Assembly (NCBI GenBank): GCA_964546435.1 | Contig: CAZJKJ010000010.1 | Span: forward strand, 1-64,000 | Origin: CAYNST01 sp964546435 | Lineage (GTDB): Bacteria > Pseudomonadota > Gammaproteobacteria > Pseudomonadales > Cellvibrionaceae | Direction: 5' to 3' | Length of the DNA: 64,000 nt | Shown: positions 15,726 through 23,539 of the stretch, piece by piece | Layout of the letters: every line of letters begins with the position of its first letter | Position numbering within the stretch: position 1 is the first letter of the stretch | Translations under genes and position numbers: made by a program | Notes under the pieces: generated by a model | What the model was told of the DNA's origin: nothing | The model's input: the letters and a program-made list of their open reading frames with translations, nothing else | The model's database searches: none

Positions 15726-17330
15726 ATGGCCTATAACAAAAACAAAAAGCCAGCTAAATCAGCTAAGGGCGGCAAGGGCAAAAAGAGCTCAAAAAACACC
15801 TACCTTGATTCGGGCGTTATGAATAAGCTGAGCGAATCGCTCAATGACATCATCTTTAGCATCATCCGGCAAAAGTGCTCGATCGATGAGGGCAAGGCGA
15901 AGTTTCTTACGCTTTGGGAGCAGGCAAAGACAGACATGGCGGCCTCATGTACGCCAAAGACCATTGAAAGCGCCGATGCGCTCATTCAGGGCATTGCCGA
16001 TATGGATGAGCAGGCGCTTTTTCTTAAGGCGAACCCGCTCATTGATGCCCACCGAAAGCAAAGCGATGTAAGCCTTGGCAAGGCCCGTAATGACATCATG
16101 TATTTCTGGCTGAACGCGGCCTATAAAAAGACCAAGACCTGGGATATCCCGTGGTTGCGCCGGATGCAAAAATCAGAGAAATTCATGCCGTTTTATGCAG
16201 AGGCTAATCGCTACGTGTTCAAAGGCCATGTCAATCAGATGATCCTTGGCAGCGCGCTTGAGCACTACCGGCTCGATAATGCCAGGCCCGGTGCGCAGAA
16301 CATTGTGCTTTTTATGGGGGATATTCAAAAGATACTGGCCGAGGACTTTGTGGCCGACCCGCAATCACCGCTTGGCATCGAGGAGCAGCGAAAGGCGGCG
16401 GCGCGCGAATTCATGCGCGGAAAGAAATCCCTGACAAGCGTCTTTGTCAGAACCAGCATGACGAGCTACAAAAACCCGGACGGCTCAAGCTGGCGCGGCC
16501 CGAAGGGCGAGAAAACACCCCCACGGCAGGTGCTTGCCGCAGGCGAGGTCACAAAGCGGGAGGTGGCAAGTTATGTGAGCCATCCGGTCTGGCTTGCCGA
16601 TTCGCTGATCGATTCGATGTCGCAGAAGGTAAAGCAAAAATACCAGGAGCTTGTCGATGAGCGGATACTTGAGCGCGGCTCGCAGGATCTGTACACGATC
16701 GGCGCCGAGGAGCACGACCTGCAGGCGGTGATCGATGCGATCATCGCCCAGCACATTCGCGATATGAGCATCAAGGTGGATGTGGGCGGGGATCGGGCCG
16801 CGTACTACCCGGCGCGCGATGTGATCCAGGTGCCTGCCCCTGAGGACTTCACGAACCCGGTGGAGCGCTACGCGACCTGCGCGCACGAGCTTGCGCACTC
16901 GACCATGCATCTTTGCGATCGTGCCGCGGGCGGTCGCACCGCCTACGCGCAGGAGGAGATCGTCGCTGAGACCACCGCGATGCTCATGACCCATGAGCTG
17001 CGCGAGAGGCTCACCGAGGCCCGCGGCGGGCAGCTCCCGCAGCAGTGGCAGGCGTTCTTTAACGATTACTATGAGAACTCCAAAAGCTACTCAAAGCACT
17101 GGGGCGAGAGGTTCGATTTTGCGGGCATGCTCGATCAGATTTTTGAGATCAATGATCTACTTAAGGACAAGGGCAAGAAGGCCGATATGTTTACTCAGCT
17201 GATGGAGCAGACCCTGAGCGCCTTTGGGGTGCTTAAGAGCGGTAAGCTGAATGAGCAGGTTATCACCGGGCAGCTTCGTGCGCAAAAGGCCGCGCGCGCC
17301 TATGATGCGGCCCCGGCGATGGGGATGTAG
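15726..17330 (+). CDS. ArdC/PolyVal-type zinc metallopeptidase
   Basis: A 534-residue protein with a basic Lys/Gly-rich N-terminus and a long helical region of unknown role. The zincin domain lies at about residues 350-430. It contains YYPARDVIQVPAPEDF, then YATCAHELAHSTMHLCDR with HELAH at 387-391 as zinc ligands and catalytic Glu, then YAQEEIVAETTA with acidic residues 410-415. This order matches the metallopeptidase of ArdC antirestriction proteins and polyvalent phage proteins, often injected with phage or plasmid DNA to protect it. The helical N-terminus differs from the ssDNA-binding domain of classical ArdC. Substrate is unknown. Confidence 0.75.
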   Translation: MAYNKNKKPAKSAKGGKGKKSSKNTYLDSGVMNKLSESLNDIIFSIIRQKCSIDEGKAKFLTLWEQAKTDMAASCTPKTIESADALIQGIADMDEQALFLKANPLIDAHRKQSDVSLGKARNDIMYFWLNAAYKKTKTWDIPWLRRMQKSEKFMPFYAEANRYVFKGHVNQMILGSALEHYRLDNARPGAQNIVLFMGDIQKILAEDFVADPQSPLGIEEQRKAAAREFMRGKKSLTSVFVRTSMTSYKNPDGSSWRGPKGEKTPPRQVLAAGEVTKREVASYVSHPVWLADSLIDSMSQKVKQKYQELVDERILERGSQDLYTIGAEEHDLQAVIDAIIAQHIRDMSIKVDVGGDRAAYYPARDVIQVPAPEDFTNPVERYATCAHELAHSTMHLCDRAAGGRTAYAQEEIVAETTAMLMTHELRERLTEARGGQLPQQWQAFFNDYYENSKSYSKHWGERFDFAGMLDQIFEINDLLKDKGKKADMFTQLMEQTLSAFGVLKSGKLNEQVITGQLRAQKAARAYDAAPAMGM

Positions 17331-17411
17331 GGGGCGGGCCGTAAAGGCCTGCCAGGTGCAAAAAGGCGCAACAAAGGGCGCCTTAGCCGCAAAGGGTGCG
17401 CCGCAGGCGGC

Positions 17412-17430
17412 CCGATCAGCGCCTGATCGG
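17412..17430. terminator. Hairpin between convergent genes
   Basis: CCGATCAG and CTGATCGG form a perfect eight-base stem with a three-base loop, placed between the convergent genes ending at 17330 and 17431. No T run follows, so it may be a weak or Rho-assisted end. Confidence 0.4.
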
Positions 17431-17598
17431 CTATCGGACAGATAGAAGATCGCGCAGCACGCCCGGCTCACTCACCGGATCAAGATCCTCGTTCGGACCG
17501 ATAAGGCCATCGTCCTGCGCGCTCTGCAGCAGATCGAAAACGCAATCATCGATGTGTAGGGTATCGAGCTCGGCGCAGCTGGCGGTTGTAGTGCCCAT
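17431..17598 (-). CDS. Small acidic protein, 55 residues
   Basis: A short gene with ACAGGAAATAATA before the ATG, a good ribosome binding site, and an AT-rich island directly upstream at 17610-17628. The product is strongly acidic (LDTLHIDDCVFDLLQSAQDD, GPNEDLDP). Phage proteins of this size and charge often act as inhibitors or DNA mimics, but that is speculation. No family recognised. Confidence 0.6.
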   Translation of the reverse strand: MGTTTASCAELDTLHIDDCVFDLLQSAQDDGLIGPNEDLDPVSEPGVLRDLLSVR

Positions 17599-17609
17599 TA
17601 TTATTTCCT

Positions 17610-17628
17610 GTCATAATATCTATAGTCG
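17610..17628 (-). promoter_or_regulatory. Promoter-like island for 17431-17598
   Basis: On the minus strand the block reads CGACTATAGATATTATGACA, overlapping the Shine-Dalgarno region of the small gene. Confidence 0.45.
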
Positions 17629-17763
17629 TACTCCAGACTATAGGCCGATTACAGGGCGCGGTCAATAACAGGCGCCGGGCTGCCCCGGACGCCTTTTGCC
17701 CTGAGTGGCTATGAGCGCGGACGCGGCAGGGCCGATAAGAAGGTGGCGGCGCCAGGGGGCTAC

Positions 17764-18186
17764 CTATCGGCTGACGGCAAGTCGTGCAGCGCCGGGAAAG
17801 CGGCTGTGGAACTCTCGCTCAAGCACATCGATCTGCCCGAGATACTCCTCAACGATCTCGGAGACTTCCGGGCGGGTGGGGTTTATGTGCCCAAGCATCG
17901 ACAGCGAGCCGAGCTCAGCTGCGATCATGGTGAGCGTTGCCACAATCTCGAGCCCAAGCGGGCTTGGAGCCTCGCCGTAGTCTCGTAGCAGCTGCTCCGC
18001 GCAGATCTCAAGACACGCCATGTCTTTACCGAGCTCCTCGGCGGCATCAAGAAACACGTCGTACTCGGCCGCAGAGTAGGCATCTTCAAGCACCCGAAGC
18101 TGGGCGATGCGCCGCGAGGCAATCCGAAGGCGCCATATTAGCTGCCCGAGCTTTATTTGTGCGCTTTGATCTGTGGTCATGTCCAT
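17764..18186 (-). CDS. Unknown helical protein, about 140 residues
   Basis: A soluble, almost entirely helical protein (KLGQLIWRLRIASRRIAQL, YDVFLDAAEELGKDMACLE, EIVEEYLGQIDVLEREF). Two nearby ATG codons (18186 and 18180) are both possible; neither has a strong Shine-Dalgarno. An AT-rich island lies at 18220-18255. No family recognised. Confidence 0.55.
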   Translation of the reverse strand: MDMTTDQSAQIKLGQLIWRLRIASRRIAQLRVLEDAYSAAEYDVFLDAAEELGKDMACLEICAEQLLRDYGEAPSPLGLEIVATLTMIAAELGSLSMLGHINPTRPEVSEIVEEYLGQIDVLEREFHSRFPGAARLAVSR

Positions 18187-18263
18187 GTGCATACAAAGTA
18201 ATGGGGCCGCCCGGTGCGGCCCGATATACTTAGTATAACACATAATAAATATGTGTCAGAATT

Positions 18264-18554
18264 TTACGGCGCCTGTCGCACCTGACGAATCCGCCGAAGA
18301 TTAAGCTGCGGACCCGGGATGATAAGAAACTGGCGCAGCAGCCTGTGGGTGTCCGGGCTCAGCGAGCGCGCAAGCGGCAGGTTAAGCAGCCAGTCAAACA
18401 AAAGATTGGCAAGGGTAATAAGCGCAGGGATTGAGACGGCGGCTGCAGCGCTTGCGACAAAAAGGATTAAAAAAGGTGTCATGAAGCTTGGGGCGATCTG
18501 CGCGATCAGGGAGCAAAAAACGATGGCCGGGACGATCAAGAGGCATTTTTTCAT
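18264..18554 (-). CDS. Small membrane protein, 96 residues
   Basis: Two or three hydrophobic helices are visible: MKKCLLIVPAIVFCSLIAQI, then FLILFVASAAAAVSIPALI running into TLANLLFDWLLNL. The C-terminus is basic (LNLRRIRQVRQAP). AGG lies upstream of the ATG, and an AT-rich island with TGATATAATAATATCA, a perfect palindrome, lies just beyond at about 18577-18592. Function unknown. Confidence 0.6.
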   Translation of the reverse strand: MKKCLLIVPAIVFCSLIAQIAPSFMTPFLILFVASAAAAVSIPALITLANLLFDWLLNLPLARSLSPDTHRLLRQFLIIPGPQLNLRRIRQVRQAP

Positions 18555-18634
18555 GAGGAGTACCTGCGCGGTTGGGGTGATATAATAATATCAAATCCTG
18601 AGACCTAAGTCAAGGCACATATGGACAAGGCTCG

Positions 18635-18665
18635 CAGATGCGCCCGCCTGGTCCGGGCGCATCTG
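18635..18665. repeat. Perfect 12-base inverted repeat
   Basis: CAGATGCGCCCG and CGGGCGCATCTG are separated by seven bases, between the divergent genes starting at 18554 and 18773. There is no T run on either side. It could be an operator, a processing hairpin or an end of an upstream antisense transcript. Confidence 0.6.
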
Positions 18666-18711
18666 GCGCACCTGGCGCAAAACATAATGTTTGCACTGAA
18701 AGTTGTCATCA

Positions 18712-18742
18712 TCATTAAATATACTGATACTATATATTCACA
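18712..18742 (+). promoter_or_regulatory. Promoter-like island for second HNH nuclease
   Basis: The block contains TTAAATATACTGATACTATA and lies about 30 bases upstream of the start at 18773. Confidence 0.45.
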
Positions 18743-18772
18743 AACAGCCCAAACCAAAGGACTAATCCTATT

Positions 18773-19540
18773 ATGAGACTGATTGATCGCGCTGTGCCTG
18801 GCGCAGGCGCTGCGCTGGCCGCGTTATTGTACTCATCGCTAAGTCTTGCCCACGCGGGCCCGACCGACTCTAACGGCGGGCACTACAACCCGGCCACCGG
18901 GCAGTACCACTGTCACGCCGCGCACTGCAGGATCGAAAAGCGCCCCCATGCGCAGATCGAGGCCGACACCGAGCAAGGCTTCACCACCTATGATCAGTAC
19001 TACAGCGCCGGGCATCCCCGACTGAGCGAGCAGGAGCTCAGCACAAAGATCCCCGGGTTTAACCGGGCCGACTGGCACCACTGGGTGGATGTGGATCGGG
19101 ACTGCCAGGATACGCGCGCAGAAGCGCTGATCGCCCAGAGCAAGATCCCGGTCAGGTTCTCATCGGATGAGCGGTGTCAGGTGCGCTTTGGGGAGTTCTT
19201 TGATCCGTACACGGGCAAGACCCTCTTACGCGCCGATGATCTTGCGATCGATCATATCGTGCCGCTTGCGCACGCGCACTACGCCGGTGGGCACCTGTGG
19301 GGAGCGAATAAGCGCGAGCAGTTCGCCAATGATCCGCTTAATATCGTTGCGGTCGATCACATTCAAAGCGCCCGCAAAAGCTCAAGCGATCCGCTTCGCT
19401 ACCTGCCGCCAAATAAAGAGTACCGCTGTGATTACCTGTCTCGATGGCTGCGGGTGAAGGTGAAGTATGAGCTGTCGATCAACCCGAACGTGCTTGAGCT
19501 GTATAAGGGCGGGTGTCTTAGTAATCAGGAAGTAAGATAG
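18773..19540 (+). CDS. Secreted GmrSD_C-type HNH endonuclease, copy 2
   Basis: A 255-residue paralogue of 561-1331 with the same layout. A signal peptide (ALAALLYSSLSLAHA) precedes a segment with GQYHCHAAHC. The nuclease domain shows DRDCQDTRAEALIAQS, FFDPYTGKTLLRADD, DHIVPLAHAHYAGGHLW, FANDPLNIVAVD and SARKSS. The catalytic DHIV and HAH positions are kept. The linker between the two parts differs from copy 1, so the duplication is not recent. AAAGGA lies about 11 bases before the ATG. Confidence 0.85.
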   Translation: MRLIDRAVPGAGAALAALLYSSLSLAHAGPTDSNGGHYNPATGQYHCHAAHCRIEKRPHAQIEADTEQGFTTYDQYYSAGHPRLSEQELSTKIPGFNRADWHHWVDVDRDCQDTRAEALIAQSKIPVRFSSDERCQVRFGEFFDPYTGKTLLRADDLAIDHIVPLAHAHYAGGHLWGANKREQFANDPLNIVAVDHIQSARKSSSDPLRYLPPNKEYRCDYLSRWLRVKVKYELSINPNVLELYKGGCLSNQEVR

Positions 19541-19607
19541 GGGCAGGCTGAGCCCGCCCCCGGGGGGGCGCGGCGCTTCAGCGCAGGCGCCCGGTTCACG
19601 TGCACGA

Positions 19608-20447
19608 TCACGGCTCGTAATCCGGCGCAATCTGCGCAGACAGCGGATCAACCACCCGATCACGCACGCTCGGCCACTGATCGATCCTAACGAGCGCACG
19701 GATCGAAAGCGCACCCCGGGTATGCGCAAGGTGGACCCTGTGCCCGCCGTCAAGAACGCGCACTTTGTCCCCACCTGAGCGAAATCTCCCGCCGATCAGT
19801 ATCGGTGGCAGCTCCACAAGCCCAAGCATCTCGCGGCGCACTCGCTGCGCATCGACCGTCGCATCGACAATGCCGCGCTCAGGCTCATCCATGGCGATAC
19901 TGGCAAGCGGCAGATCAAACATGACATAGTCCATGCCAAGGCTAAGATCGACGTGCCTTGCGTGAGGGTCATGCCTGTTCTTACCATTCAGGTGCGCCGA
20001 TCGCAGCAGGGTAAGGGCGCTCTTGTTTGGGATGATCTGCGGGCGGGCTAATGAGTCCGGATCCGGAAGCAGGTGATGGGTCCGAAGAGCGCCCTGATTG
20101 ATAAGCGCGCCAAGATCCAGAACATCATCGATGTTTCGACTAAGCACCGTGATCTGTCGGGGCGGTACCGCCTCGCGCAACACCACCTCATACCCGGCAG
20201 CATCGCAATCGGATCTCTTCGGTGCCTTTATCGCCAGGAGCGCGAGCCGCTGCCGCTCATCAAAGACCTCACCCAACCACCCCCCAAAGGCATCCTCAAG
20301 GCTTGCCTGATCGCTAAAGCAGTAAATGCCCGGGCGCGCCTCAGCGCAAGCGGCCGAGCGCGGCCCCACGGCCGGGATGAGCCCGCGGGTGAGAATTCCG
20401 TGCAGATTCTCTACTGGTGTAACATGCAGCAAAAGGGCTTGACGCAT
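19608..20447 (-). CDS. ADP-ribosyltransferase-like / ParB-like fusion
   Basis: A 279-residue protein with two recognisable halves. Residues 5-105 look like an ADP-ribosyltransferase of the DarT/KptA type: LLHVTPVENLHGILTRGLIP with His8, then GIYCFSDQASLEDAF, then GYEVVLREAVPPRQITVLSR with Glu87 at the place of the catalytic Glu. Residues about 205-262 look like a ParB/Srx nuclease-like fold: LPPILIGGRF, then VRVLDGGHRVHLAHTRG. The start at 20447 has GGA seven bases upstream; the upstream TTG lies inside the promoter. The combination suggests modification of, or guided by, a nucleic acid. Assignment rests on motifs only. Confidence 0.55.
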   Translation of the reverse strand: MRQALLLHVTPVENLHGILTRGLIPAVGPRSAACAEARPGIYCFSDQASLEDAFGGWLGEVFDERQRLALLAIKAPKRSDCDAAGYEVVLREAVPPRQITVLSRNIDDVLDLGALINQGALRTHHLLPDPDSLARPQIIPNKSALTLLRSAHLNGKNRHDPHARHVDLSLGMDYVMFDLPLASIAMDEPERGIVDATVDAQRVRREMLGLVELPPILIGGRFRSGGDKVRVLDGGHRVHLAHTRGALSIRALVRIDQWPSVRDRVVDPLSAQIAPDYEP

Positions 20448-20489
20448 CAGGGTATCCGTCGGCACCGCCCGAATCGACGGCGCTGCCAG

Positions 20490-20520
20490 CAATTATATAA
20501 TATAGGTGAAATTATATAGA
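20490..20520 (-). promoter_or_regulatory. Promoter-like AT-rich island
   Basis: AATTATATAATATAGGTGAA and following A/T lies about 45 bases upstream of the ART/ParB-like gene. Confidence 0.5.
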
Positions 20521-20609
20521 AAGATAACCTCTTTCGCCACAGCGAGAGCGCTTTACAGGGGCTCCTGACAAGGACAGCGGGCGCCGATCGGGGTAATCGT
20601 GTCGCCTAA

Positions 20610-20640
20610 GCCGGGCCTTGCCTGTTAAGCAGGGCCCGGC
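20610..20640 (-). terminator. Strong hairpin after 20645-20890
   Basis: GCCGGGCCTTGC and GCAGGGCCCGGC form a 12-pair stem (one G-T wobble) with a seven-base loop, four bases past the stop codon. There is no T run. Confidence 0.5.
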
Positions 20641-20644
20641 ACGC

Positions 20645-20890
20645 TTATGCCACCTGCAGGCGCTCAAGCGCCACCGGCAGGCTAAGAGTCAGCGGCACGC
20701 GGCTTGCGAGCTGCACGCTCAGCCCATCGTGATTGCTCCAGAGCCCATCAATCAAATCACGATCGGTCATGGATCCGCCAAAATCCCGAATCGTCTGAGC
20801 GAAAGCCCGCTCCTGGGCATCGGCGTCAGGGCAGGGCGTGCGGGCCAAAAGAGTGTTTCGAAGACTGACAATCACGAGAAATTCTGACAT
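20645..20890 (-). CDS. Unknown small protein, 81 residues
   Basis: GAGGTG before the ATG at 20890 gives a strong ribosome binding site. The peptide has a helical N-terminus (MSEFLVIVSLRNTLLART), an acidic middle (DADAQERAFAQTIRDFGG), and a beta-like end (GLSVQLASRVPLTLSLP). An AT-rich island (TGATAACATTATATCA) sits at about 20910. No family recognised. Confidence 0.55.
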   Translation of the reverse strand: MSEFLVIVSLRNTLLARTPCPDADAQERAFAQTIRDFGGSMTDRDLIDGLWSNHDGLSVQLASRVPLTLSLPVALERLQVA

Positions 20891-20956
20891 GAGCACCTCA
20901 CCGGTTAAGTGATAACATTATATCAAATGCGCAGACCCGGGTCAAGCAAATATTTA

Positions 20957-20966
20957 CCCCCCCCCC
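20957..20966. repeat. Run of ten C
   Basis: An uninterrupted run of ten C lies in the spacer upstream of 20645-20890 and 21129-21605. Such runs slip during replication or sequencing; an eight-C run lies at 48495-48502. Confidence 0.8.
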
Positions 20967-21128
20967 GTGCGCCTGCTCGCCGGGAATCACCGGCTGTACC
21001 GGGCTACCCCACGCGCGCGGGGCCACCCGATCAAACTCTCGCGAAGCCTATCGGGGCGCACCACTGTGACCGACATGGAAATATATAGTGCTATAATAAG
21101 CCAATATTGAGCAGGCGGAGATCTGAAT

Positions 21129-21605
21129 TTGAACAGTGACAGTGACAGTGCCGCCCCGGCCGAGCGCCTAAGCGGGTACGATTATCTCATGCGCCGTCGC
21201 ATCGCAACCTTACAGCGCATTATTGAGCACGCTCTGAGCTCCTGTCATCTGGCCGGACACATTATCCGATCGGGCTTTCTTGGCGATTACGGGTACGAGC
21301 TTGCCGAGCGGGTGATCGGTGAGGCGCTCGATCGGGCCGGCGCCTGTCAGGCCCAGGCGGCGCAGTATGCGCTGATCATGAACACGATTCGCCGGGTCTA
21401 TCTGGTGGACAGGGCGGTGTTTCGCCGCTCGGGCCACACTCTGCGATCGCGCAGCATACCGTGCCTTAGAGTTGCCGGAGCAATGAGCGAGATCGAGGCA
21501 TCAGGGATTGGCCTTCAGAGGGCTGCATGGCTTCTTGCCGAGCAATTGATTGATGGGGAGGGCCAGCAGAGGATGGATGATGATGTGGCGCTACAGATGA
21601 GCTGA
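21129..21605 (+). CDS. Unknown helical protein, 158 residues
   Basis: The likely start is a TTG at 21129 with GGAG about nine bases upstream, since no ATG exists before a well-coded region beginning NSDSDSAAPAERLSGYD. The protein is helical with several arginine pairs (LMRRRIATLQRIIEHAL) and an acidic end. An AT-rich island lies at 21079-21113. No family recognised. Confidence 0.55.
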   Translation: MNSDSDSAAPAERLSGYDYLMRRRIATLQRIIEHALSSCHLAGHIIRSGFLGDYGYELAERVIGEALDRAGACQAQAAQYALIMNTIRRVYLVDRAVFRRSGHTLRSRSIPCLRVAGAMSEIEASGIGLQRAAWLLAEQLIDGEGQQRMDDDVALQMS

Positions 21606-21681
21606 TAAGACTCGATAGGCACAGCCGCGGTGCGTTACCGCCGCGGGGACATAAAGGCGCTTTTGGGTGTCTCTATATTGC

Positions 21682-21713
21682 TTAAATAGATAAAATACGG
21701 TATAATATATAAA
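21682..21713 (+). promoter_or_regulatory. Promoter-like AT-rich island
   Basis: TTAAATAGATAAAATACGGT followed by ATAATATATAAAG is one of the clearest TATAAT-like blocks. It lies about 30 bases before the start chosen at 21744. Confidence 0.55.
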
Positions 21714-21743
21714 GTGATTTTCAATGCAGGGGATACTCCGGCC

Positions 21744-22304
21744 GTGCTTCGATCCACCATTTTAAAGGCAGTGATACTCTGGGGCAGCTGCGCTTTTGCG
21801 CACGCCGAGACCTCTTCGGTACAGCTAAGCGCCGCGCAGATCGAGCCAGAAATTACCCGCTTTGTCGCAAATCATCTTGCTCAGTCGCTGATCCAGGTGC
21901 AATCGGCGCTTAGCACAAAGAGCTTAATGGCGGTCGATGTGGTGCTGCTTGATACGCCGTGCCGGGTGATTCTTAATCGGCGCGAGCAAGGCTACGAGGG
22001 CGGCCGGATCATGTGCAGTGAGGAGATATCAAGCCTTGCGGCCTCCAAAGCGGCACTTGCCCGAAACCCATCCGGTGCATCAAAAGATGATGCCGAGATC
22101 ATAAGCTCCGTAGTCGATGGAATCATTCACGCCAAGGCCAGTAGCGATTGCGCCAAGCGCGAGCGGCCACAGGCAGATGAGCCCGGCGGCGGGTGCGTGG
22201 CGGCAATGACCGATCAGCTGCGCCGGGTGATCTATCTGTCCTTAGCGCGTGCACTTAGCCCGCCCGAGCAGTCGATCAACCCGGTCGGCCCGCTCGCCTT
22301 TTAA
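21744..22304 (+). CDS. Secreted protein, 186 residues
   Basis: The GTG at 21744 yields a signal peptide (LRSTILKAVILWGSCAFAHA) and a short leader after the promoter block; an upstream GTG at 21714 would add ten residues and overlap the promoter. The mature part is helical, with cysteines in LDTPCRVIL, IMCSEE, SSDCAK and GGCVAAM that could form two disulfides. The thermonuclease gene begins 26 bases after its stop on the same strand with no promoter block between, so the two probably form an operon. No family recognised. Confidence 0.6.
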   Translation: MLRSTILKAVILWGSCAFAHAETSSVQLSAAQIEPEITRFVANHLAQSLIQVQSALSTKSLMAVDVVLLDTPCRVILNRREQGYEGGRIMCSEEISSLAASKAALARNPSGASKDDAEIISSVVDGIIHAKASSDCAKRERPQADEPGGGCVAAMTDQLRRVIYLSLARALSPPEQSINPVGPLAF

Positions 22305-22330
22305 GCTCACACAAACCCCCGGAGGGGCGT

Positions 22331-22879
22331 ATGGCTGGAAAAATCGCAGTGTTATGGGCGTGTCTTTTAGCGCTCGGGCTTTCAAGCGCCGCCCAGGCGG
22401 CCCCCCAGGCACAAAAGTTCAACATCCAGGGTAGCGGTACGGTTACGCGGGTGATCGACGGGGATACGCTTGTGCTCAAGGTGCGCGAGCGCGCGGTATT
22501 TAATCGCTTTATCTCTCATGCGGGCACCCGCCAGCAGCAGCGCCACCTCGATGCGGGCGGGCAGCTGATACGGGTGCGTATTGCCAATATCAATACTGCC
22601 GAGTCGGTGCATCCGGATAAAAAGAAGAACACCACCTTTGGCCAGCAGGCAGGTGAGTTCCTAAAGTCCATTGCGCAGGATCGCTCGGTTGGGTTCTGGT
22701 GCTGGGATTTTGGCTACTACGGCCGGCTAATCTGCTCGGTGAGTGTTGGTCGCAAAGACATCGGGCTGACAATGATCCAGAACGGCTACAGTGACTACAT
22801 CGTCAGATACGGCGAGCATCCAGAGCCGGTGCTGGGCGCAAAGTACCATCAGGCGGCCGTGCAGCGCTGGCGCAAATGA
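22331..22879 (+). CDS. Secreted thermonuclease (SNase family)
   Basis: A 182-residue exported nuclease of the staphylococcal nuclease type, which cuts DNA and RNA with calcium. A signal peptide runs to SSAAQAA. The OB-fold nuclease shows VTRVIDGDTLVLKV with the metal-binding Asp, RVRIANINTAES with the catalytic Arg and Glu, and FGYYGRLICSV with the second Arg. A segment of about 30 residues (VFNRFISHAGTRQQQRHLD) is inserted between the first two strands. GGAGGGG before the ATG is a strong ribosome binding site. With the two HNH enzymes it makes three exported nucleases in the window. Confidence 0.85.
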   Translation: MAGKIAVLWACLLALGLSSAAQAAPQAQKFNIQGSGTVTRVIDGDTLVLKVRERAVFNRFISHAGTRQQQRHLDAGGQLIRVRIANINTAESVHPDKKKNTTFGQQAGEFLKSIAQDRSVGFWCWDFGYYGRLICSVSVGRKDIGLTMIQNGYSDYIVRYGEHPEPVLGAKYHQAAVQRWRK

Positions 22880-22978
22880 GGCCACCCTCGCAATAGGCTC
22901 AGGACTGTTCACCAATAACATATAATATATTGAATATTTATGCGGTCGCGCCTGCCCTTTAAGGAAATATGCCACTTC

Positions 22979-23482
22979 ATGATCATCAAAAACCAGTACG
23001 GCATCATCGAATTTGATTTCAAGCACGATCTTAATGCCGAAGAGAGTGATGAGGCGTACTTGCCGGAGTATTACAAGGACCGGGTGATGGAGCTTAAGAT
23101 GGTGAGATCGGCCCGGCCCGGTGGCGGCGGCCACCTTATGCGGCAATTTCTGGGTGCCCCGGAGGTTAAATCTGCGGGGCTTATTTTCCTCGATTGCTGC
23201 CCGCTATTTATGGACGGCAAAGAAGACAAAACCCTGCAGCGGCTGCATGACTTTTACGCGCAGTTTGGATTTTCTGGAGTGAGCAGTGACGGGAACAGTC
23301 GACTTTGGCGTGTTCAGGCCCTGCCAGTATCGGTAAAACAATGCTTTGCCGGTGGCTTTCGGCCGCAAAACGATCTGCACCGAGTATTGTTACGGGCAAT
23401 AAGGCCTGACTTGCCCGCTATTGGCCGGGACTATTCTTGCGCACACATCCTTGATGCTGATCTTCGCGCAGACGGACCATAG
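22979..23482 (+). CDS. GNAT-like acetyltransferase
   Basis: A protein of about 167 residues. The core resembles the GNAT N-acetyltransferase fold: MELKMVRSARPGGGGHLMRQ has the acetyl-CoA-binding R..GGG.L pattern, followed by GLIFLDCCPLF and LHDFYAQFGFSGVSS, the usual FY.k.GF end of the domain. The C-terminal 50 residues are unrelated. The start is uncertain: the ATG at 22979 lies 13 bases after AAGGA, while the ATG at 22940 overlaps the promoter block (22916-22938). Substrate unknown. Confidence 0.55.
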   Translation: MIIKNQYGIIEFDFKHDLNAEESDEAYLPEYYKDRVMELKMVRSARPGGGGHLMRQFLGAPEVKSAGLIFLDCCPLFMDGKEDKTLQRLHDFYAQFGFSGVSSDGNSRLWRVQALPVSVKQCFAGGFRPQNDLHRVLLRAIRPDLPAIGRDYSCAHILDADLRADGP

Positions 23483-23539
23483 CTCTGGCGCGGATCAATG
23501 AGCCGCAGCACATGCCTGCGCGGGGCACTTGCCGCGGCG

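Noticed and set aside
18621..18776. Frame of 51 codons overlapping the start of the second HNH nuclease
   Set aside because: It runs through the perfect inverted repeat and the promoter block and has no ribosome binding site.
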